Part shown: positions 8,080 to 11,986 of the stretch, in pieces
How the letters are laid out: each line of letters opens with the position of its first letter
Numbering within the stretch: position 1 is the stretch's first letter
Source: Hyphomicrobiales bacterium
Lineage (GTDB): Bacteria > Pseudomonadota > Alphaproteobacteria > Rhizobiales > Aestuariivirgaceae
Assembly: GCA_012032065.1 (NCBI GenBank)
Contig: JAAURV010000056.1
Coordinates: 1-11,986, forward strand
Length of the DNA stretch: 11,986 nt
Direction: 5' to 3'
Translations under genes and position numbers: made by a program
Notes under the pieces: generated by a model
The model's database searches: none
Told to the model about the DNA's origin: nothing
Seen by the model: only the letters and a program-made list of their open reading frames with translations

Positions 8080-8186
8080 GTTTCTCCCAGGGTGGCGGAT
8101 TCCAGCCCCACAACTTAGGTTGGAAATTGTGAATCAAGCGTTATTCGCGTGGTCCGGGTTTGCCGGGAATCCTGGGTCCGCCCGCC

Positions 8187-8224
8187 TTGACCTGCCGCAG
8201 CGTCGCATTGACGCGGAATTGACA
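8187..8224 (+). repeat. Three direct TTGAC motifs, 21 and 11 bp apart
   Basis: TTGACC at 8187, TTGACG at 8208 and TTGACA at 8219 lie on the same strand upstream of the transporter operon. The 21- and 11-bp offsets are close to two and one turns of the helix, so the motifs would face the same side of the DNA. Whether they are operator half-sites or chance copies of a -35-like word is unknown. Confidence 0.3.
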
Positions 8225-8247
8225 ACCGCTGAGCAATCCACTCAGAT
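8219..8247 (+). promoter_or_regulatory. Candidate housekeeping promoter for the ABC transporter operon
   Basis: A perfect TTGACA -35 box at 8219-8224 is followed after 17 bases by TCAGAT at 8242-8247, a weak -10 (three of six matches). The predicted start site would leave an untranslated leader of roughly 70 bases before ATG 8326. The -10 is poor, so this is only a candidate. Confidence 0.35.
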
Positions 8248-8288
8248 GCCATTCGAGACGCAAGGACGCCGCCCGGCCCGCCAGCGAA

Positions 8289-8303
8289 GCCGGAGCATCC
8301 GGC
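8289..8303 (+). other. Small inverted repeat in the leader of the binding-protein gene
   Basis: GCCGG at 8289-8293 and CCGGC at 8299-8303 can pair around the 5-base loop AGCAT, 22 bases before the start codon. The stem is short and lacks a T-run, so it is not a terminator; it may be chance. Confidence 0.2.
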
Positions 8304-8315
8304 GCCAAACAGGAT

Positions 8316-8322
8316 GGAGGGA
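8316..8322 (+). promoter_or_regulatory. Ribosome binding site that fixes the start at 8326
   Basis: GGAGGGA at 8316-8322 lies 3-5 bases before ATG 8326. An in-frame ATG at 8314 overlaps this site itself, so it is unlikely to be the start. Confidence 0.65.
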
Positions 8323-8325
8323 CGC

Positions 8326-9279
8326 ATGTTGAAACTTGCCAAAGCAATCGGTCTGGCGGCGTGCACATTTCTTGCCGCGGTGCCGGCGGCTGTAAGCCAG
8401 GAGTCCGCCGACCCGATCAAGCTTACGCTGCACGATTGGACGGGGCAATTGATCACCACGAACATCATGGCCGAGGTCCTGAAAAAAGCCGGTTACAACG
8501 TCGAACTGGTCCAGGCGGACTATCTCGCCCAGTTCGCCGGGCTTGGCACCGGCGACCTGCACGTTGCCATGGAAATGTGGGAAACCACGGGCCGCGAAGC
8601 CATGGATGCCGCAACCGCGACCGGCAAGGTGGAAGTCTTGGGTCCCACGGGAATGAAAGCCAAGGAAGAATGGTGGTACCCCGAATACATGATCGAAAAG
8701 TGCCCCGGCTTGCCGAACTGGGAGGCGCTGAAGGATCCCAAGTGCGCGGAAGCGTTCGCGACCGCCGAAACCGCTCCCAAGGGACGCTATCTCGGCGGGC
8801 CCGTAACCTGGGGCGGCTTTGACGACGAGCGCGTCCAGGCACTCGGCCTGCCATTTGAAGTGATTCATGCCGGAACCGATGCCGCGCTGTTTGCGGAACT
8901 CGAGTCCGCCTATCAGCGCAAGGCGCCCGTTATGCTCTGGGTCTACGCGCCGCACTGGGCGCCGTCGAAGTACAAGGGTTCGTGGATCGAATTCCCCGCT
9001 TACACCAAGGAGTGCTACGGCGATCCGAAATGGGGCAGCAATCCGGATGCAGCCTACGACTGCGGCAAGCCGTTCGGCGAGATCTGGAAAGTAGGCTGGG
9101 CGGGCGTCAAGGACAAATGGCCAGGCGCCCACAAGGCCGTCACCGCCTTCACACTCGACAACGAAGAGATGGGCGTCATGATCACCAAGGTCGATCTCGA
9201 GGGCAAGCAGGTGGCGGATGTCGTGGCCGAGTGGATGGCCGCGAACGAGGCCCGCTGGTCGGAATGGATCAAGAAGTAA
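8326..9279 (+). CDS. Glycine betaine/choline-type ABC transporter substrate-binding protein (OpuAC family, 317 aa)
   Basis: The periplasmic receptor of an osmoprotectant or quaternary-amine importer. An N-terminal signal peptide (KLAKAIGL, then a hydrophobic stretch to about residue 24, AAVS|Q) is followed by OpuAC-type sequence: LHDWTGQLITTNIMAEVLKK at about 35-54, WETTGREAMD at 85-94, EWWYPEYMIEKCPGLP at 115-130, GPVTWGGFDDERV at 158-170 and MLWVYAPHWAPS at 203-214. It is rich in Trp (W38, W85, W116/117, W162, W205, W211), as expected for aromatic cages that bind trimethylammonium groups; which ones form the cage cannot be told from sequence alone. Cysteines C126/C140 and C230/C246 may form disulfides. 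The substrate could be glycine betaine, choline, carnitine or proline betaine. First gene of the operon; the ATPase starts 35 bp downstream. Confidence 0.9.
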   Translation: MLKLAKAIGLAACTFLAAVPAAVSQESADPIKLTLHDWTGQLITTNIMAEVLKKAGYNVELVQADYLAQFAGLGTGDLHVAMEMWETTGREAMDAATATGKVEVLGPTGMKAKEEWWYPEYMIEKCPGLPNWEALKDPKCAEAFATAETAPKGRYLGGPVTWGGFDDERVQALGLPFEVIHAGTDAALFAELESAYQRKAPVMLWVYAPHWAPSKYKGSWIEFPAYTKECYGDPKWGSNPDAAYDCGKPFGEIWKVGWAGVKDKWPGAHKAVTAFTLDNEEMGVMITKVDLEGKQVADVVAEWMAANEARWSEWIKK

Positions 9280-9314
9280 GCCAACCGCGTTTCGCGTAAC
9301 GCCGGCGGCATCCG

Positions 9315-10324
9315 ATGGCGGCCCAGCCGATCCTTGTTTGCCGCAATGTCTGGAAGATATTCGGGCCGGGTGGCCGCCATGTCCCTGGCGCGCCACTAAC
9401 TGGCGCAACGGCCGCGGAAGGCCATGTCGCCGCCGTGCGGGACGTAAGCCTCGATGTGAGCGAAGGCGAAATCTTCGTCATCATGGGGCTCTCGGGCTCC
9501 GGAAAGTCGACGCTGGTTCGCTGCCTGTCGCGGCTGATCGAACCGAGTGCGGGTGAGATACTGTTCAAAGGCGAAAACCTGCTCGCGGCAAGCGATACCC
9601 GCATGATTGAAATACGGCGCCATCACATGGGCATGGTTTTCCAGCACTTCGCCTTGCTGCCGCATCTGGACGTGCTGGCGAATGTTGCGTTCCCGTTGGA
9701 AATCCAGGGCATCGCCAGGCCGGAGCGCGAACGCGCGCGCTCCAGATGATCGAACTTGTGGGACTCGCAGGCAAGGAACGCGTCTTCCCGCGGCAGCTCT
9801 CAGGCGGCCAGCAACAGCGCGTCGGCATCGCCCGGTCGCTTGCGGTCGAACCAGAGCTTTGGTTTCTCGACGAACCTTTTTCGGCGCTCGACCCGCTGAT
9901 CCGGCGCGAGATGCAGGACGAGTTCATCCGCCTGCAATCGGGTTTGCGGAAAACCATCGTGTTCATCACCCACGACTTCGACGAGGCCTTACGCTTGGCG
10001 GACAAGATCGCGGTGATGAAGGATGGCGTCATCGAACAATCGGCAAGCCCCGAGGACATCGTCCTGCGCCCGGCTACGCCCTACGTCGCGGCATTCACCA
10101 AGGGTGTGTCGAAGGCGAAAGTTGTGCGCGTCTCGAGTGTCATGAAATCCGGCGCTGTTGCCCCCGCGGGACCGGAGATTTTGGCCTCTGCGCGGATAGG
10201 CGATGCGGCCGCACTCTTCGCCGGTGGAGTGACATGCTTGCGGGTTGTGGGCCCGGACCGTCAGCCCGTGGGGCGCATCGACCGTGACGACGTCATCGCC
10301 ATGCTTCTCGGGGGCGAGCGATGA
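9315..10324 (+). CDS. ProV-like quaternary-amine ABC transporter ATPase, frameshifted as sequenced
   Basis: The ATP-hydrolysing subunit of the importer. The first part (9315-9749) has the RNVWKIFG start, Walker A GLSGSGKST at 58-66 and the Q-loop MVFQHFALLPH with Q110, then stops after RPERERARSR. The second part (9746-10324) continues with MIELVGLAGKER, signature LSGGQQQRV at 18-26, Walker B LWFLDEP with D42/E43 and switch His76 (FITHD). A single missing base in the GC repeat around 9734-9743 would join the parts as ERARLQMIEL, giving about 337 residues. The second part could be started by the overlapping ATGA at 9746-9749, but separate halves would each lack essential motifs. The C-terminus (VTCLRVVGPDRQPVGRI, then DDVIAML) resembles a single short CBS-like tail, as in ProV relatives. 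ATGA at 10321-10324 couples it to the permease. Confidence 0.85.
9734..9749 (+). other. Probable single-base deletion in the ATPase gene, at a GCGCGCGC tract
   Basis: The sequence GAACGCGCGCGCTCCAGATGA leaves the first frame at TGA 9747-9749. One extra base within the GC repeat restores CTC CAG ATG ATC (L-Q-M-I), the expected continuation between the helical region and the LVGL segment of the ATPase. Confidence 0.7.
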
Positions 10325-11986
10325 GCGCGATCGCCATTTCCGAAGCACCGCCACGGCGATTGCATCGGTGCTCCTGTGGGCCGTGTCGATCGGTCTGTTC
10401 CTGCTTCTATGGATTATCGGGCCAACCGTCCTGCCGTGGGCATTCGATATTCCACAGGCTTACCGCATCCCGGCGCAACGCTGGATCGGCAGCTTCATGA
10501 ATTGGCTCATCAACGATGCCGGCTTCGGTCTCTTCAGCTTTCAGGACGCGACGCGGTTCCTCGCGGCACTCGTCGATATCCCATACCGTTTCGCATTGAA
10601 CCTTCTTTCGTCAGGCTTCGTCGTGGGGCAGGGCGTTTCGGCGCAGACCATTCTCCCGGCAATCCCGTGGTTCGGAGTGATCCTGCTCGCAAGCATATGG
10701 GGACACCGGGCCGGCGGAATGCGCCTGGCGCTCACCATGGCCGGATGTTTCGCTTTCCTCGCCGTGTTCGGCCAATGGGCCAGCGCCATGGTGACGCTCG
10801 CGTCGATCCTCGTGGCCGTGCCGTTGGGCGCCGCGGGCGGCCTGCTGCTAGGCATCGCCGCATGGCGGCATGCGTGGTTCGAACGCGCCCTGCGGCCGGT
10901 CCTCGATCTCATGCAAACAATTCCGGTGTTCGCCTATCTGGTGCCCATCCTCTTTCTCTTCGGTTTCGGACCTACGGCGGCGGTGGTCGCGACGCTCATC
11001 TATGCAATGCCTCCAATGATCCGGATTACCGTTTTGGCGCTGAAAGGGGTAACCTCCGAAATCCACGACCTGGCGCGCATGACCGGTTGCACACGCAGGC
11101 AGCAGATGTGGCGCGTGCTGGTGCCCTCGGCGCGGGAAAGCCTGATGGTGGGCGTAAATCAGGTGAGTCATGCTGTCGCTCAACATGGTGATCATCGCCT
11201 CGATGATGGAGCCGGCGGTCTCGGCTTTGACGTTCTCGCTGCCTTGCGGCGCCTCGACATCGGAGCAGGCATCGAGTCCGGTCTCGCAATCGTTGTTCTT
11301 GCAATCGCACTCGACCGGCTGAGCCAAGCCTTCGCCGTACGCGCCAGCACGGGTTTTCAACAGACCGGGGGCGAAGGGTTCATTGAACGCAATCCTTATC
11401 TCGTCGCGAGCTTCGCTGTTCTTGCCGTCACTTTAATGATCGCGATGGCGGCGCCGGCCGCTCGCGCCTACCCAGAGTCGCTTCATCTGTCGACGGGAGC
11501 GGCCGGGGCAACGCTCGTGCGATGGATCAATGTCAATTACTTTGATTATCTGGAAGCCGCGAAGAATACAGTGCTGCTGAATGTGCTCGTTCCGGTGAAG
11601 CGTTTCATGCTCGGCCTGCCATGGTCCGGCGTGTGCGCGCTTTTGGGCTTCGCAGGTTATCGCCTCGGCGGCATGAAACTCGCGCTGCTGGCTTCCGGTC
11701 TTACCTTTCTGATTGCCGTGGCGGGCCAATGGGAGAAGGCGGTCATCACCGTCTATCTTTGCGGCATATCGGCGGCAATTGCGCTCCTGATTGGCGTGCC
11801 GCTTGGCATTCTTGCGGCGGACCGGCCGCGCATGTGGCGCTGGCTCCGGCCCGGCATTGACACGCTTCAGACGCTTCCTTCCTTCGTCTTCCTGATGCCG
11901 GCCGTCATGTTGTTCCGCCGTCGGCGATTTTCACGGCTATGCTGGCGGTCGTGGCTTTCGCCGTTGTGCCGGCCATTCGGTATACG
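10321..11986 (+). CDS. ProW-like ABC transporter permease, fused tandem duplicate (partial at right edge, several apparent frameshifts)
   Basis: The membrane channel of the importer. The body reads in the frame of 10368 (LLWAVSIGLFLLLWIIG), open to the window end. The likely start is ATG 10321 (ATGA overlap with the ATPase stop, GGGGGCGAG before it), which needs a one-base shift before about 10347; GTG 10368 is the unshifted alternative. The first half carries PVFAYLVPILFLFGFGPTAA and an EAA-type loop (EIHDLARMTGCTRRQQMWRV), then after repair VIMLSLNMVIIAS and IGAGGLGFDVLAALRRLD. A second complete permease half starts around 11395; its segment 11622-11986 aligns without gaps to 10668-11030 over 121 residues, about 45 identical by hand count (for example GQW, LRP, QTxP, IRxT). 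Many hydrophobic helices. The second EAA loop lies beyond the window. Confidence 0.82.
10324..10347 (+). other. Probable indel at the permease start
   Basis: From ATG 10321 the frame reads MSAIAISEAPP and then non-family sequence that ends in a stop. Permease sequence appears from about 10347 in another frame (TATAIASVLLWAVSIG). One missing base between these points would join them. A real start at GTG 10368 would remove the need for it, but that codon has no ribosome site. Confidence 0.5.
10668..11030 (+). repeat. Internal protein-level repeat, copy 1 of the permease duplication
   Basis: Encodes WFGVILLASIWGHRAGG through PPMIRIT. It pairs gaplessly with copy 2 at 11622-11986 (WSGVCALLGFAGYRLGG through PAIRYT). 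The similarity is clear in protein but not obvious in DNA, so the duplication is old. Confidence 0.7.
11166..11208 (+). other. Compensating +1/-1 indel pair in the permease
   Basis: Between these points the open frame encodes SHAVAQHGDHRLDD, foreign to the family, while the next frame encodes IMLSLNMVIIASM, exactly the ProW helix expected here. An extra G at about 11167 and a missing base between 11207 and 11208 (ATC GGA, I-G) explain it. Downstream GAGGLGFD is again in the original frame. Confidence 0.75.
11622..11986 (+). repeat. Internal protein-level repeat, copy 2 of the permease duplication
   Basis: The counterpart of 10668-11030, reaching the window edge. Shared landmarks in order are GxRxGGMxLAL, VxGQW, LRPxxDxxQTxP, the MLF/FLF turn and the IRxT end. 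Repaired for two inserted bases it has the same 121-residue length as copy 1. Confidence 0.7.
11918..11931 (+). other. Probable two single-base insertions in the second permease half
   Basis: Removing one C from CC 11918-11919 and one T from TTTT 11928-11931 gives LFRVGDFTAMLAVVAFAVVP and then AIRYT, matching the first permease half residue for residue. The second-copy segment is 365 nt versus 363 nt in the first, exactly the two extra bases. A single deletion is also possible but aligns less well. Confidence 0.65.

Larger units (their letters stand above)
8080..8325. promoter_or_regulatory. 246-bp divergent intergenic region between kinase and betaine ABC operon
   Basis: No credible gene lies here. 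The kinase ribosome site (GGGAG on the minus strand, 8088-8084) is at the left end and the binding-protein ribosome site is at the right end. The three TTGAC motifs, the promoter candidate and a small hairpin are listed separately. Nothing recognisable as a riboswitch was seen. Confidence 0.55.

Noticed and set aside
9280..9314. Possible terminator between binding protein and ATPase (CGCG TTT CGCG)
   Set aside because: The stem is only 4 bp and lacks a T-run; continuous operon transcription is more likely.
8242..9408. Minus-strand open frame of 388 codons opposite the binding-protein gene
   Set aside because: It mirrors the well-supported OpuAC gene and shows no recognisable domain; long antisense frames are expected in GC-rich DNA.
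10376..11191. Plus-strand 271-codon frame within the permease
   Set aside because: It is the +1 shadow of the permease (arginine-rich, not hydrophobic); the membrane protein is encoded in the frame of 10368.
1..11986. Search for CRISPR repeats, tRNA genes, transposase, phage or toxin-antitoxin genes
   Set aside because: No regularly spaced direct repeats, tRNA-like folds or matching protein motifs were seen; the window is densely filled with housekeeping and transport genes.

Overview
The window looks like chromosome of a GC-rich alphaproteobacterium, most likely Hyphomicrobiales (Rhizobiales). This rests on protein character, gene order and codon use (many third-position G/C codons, GTG starts, GTGA/ATGA coupled starts). 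No rRNA, tRNA, insertion sequence, CRISPR array, phage gene or integrase is visible. I found no new defence or mobile system; the content is housekeeping and transport.

Left block (1-2713, + strand): a molybdenum-hydroxylase maturation set. The tail of an upstream gene (possibly a CoxE-like VWA protein) is followed by XdhC split into two translationally coupled genes (N-terminal domain, then C-terminal Rossmann domain). Next comes a fused protein with an N-terminal MoeA/molybdopterin-binding part and a C-terminal MobA/MocA-like nucleotidyltransferase. Together they would prepare the molybdopterin cytosine dinucleotide cofactor and hand it to a xanthine-oxidase/CO-dehydrogenase-type enzyme, whose structural genes should lie upstream of the window.

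Middle block (2701-5756): a tight minus-strand operon sfsA-map-radC (0 and 3 bp gaps) whose 3' end overlaps the fusion gene convergently by 13 bp. A stand-alone CinA/MoaB-fold gene is divergent from sfsA. It ends 2 bp from a convergent hybrid sensor histidine kinase (three PAS-like regions, HisKA, HATPase, receiver; 8079-5759).

Right block (8326-11986, + strand): a quaternary-amine (glycine betaine/choline-type) ABC importer operon: periplasmic binding protein, ProV-like ATPase, and a ProW-like permease running off the right edge. The permease is an internal tandem duplication, two ProW-like halves in one polypeptide. The kinase is transcribed divergently from it across a 246-bp intergenic region holding a candidate promoter and three phased TTGAC motifs.

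The most striking sequence-level observation is a series of apparent single-base indels: one each in map, the kinase and the ATPase, and about five in the permease, including a compensating +1/-1 pair. Each can be repaired by one base to give perfectly canonical family sequence. An error-prone assembly is the simplest explanation, with real gene decay as the alternative.
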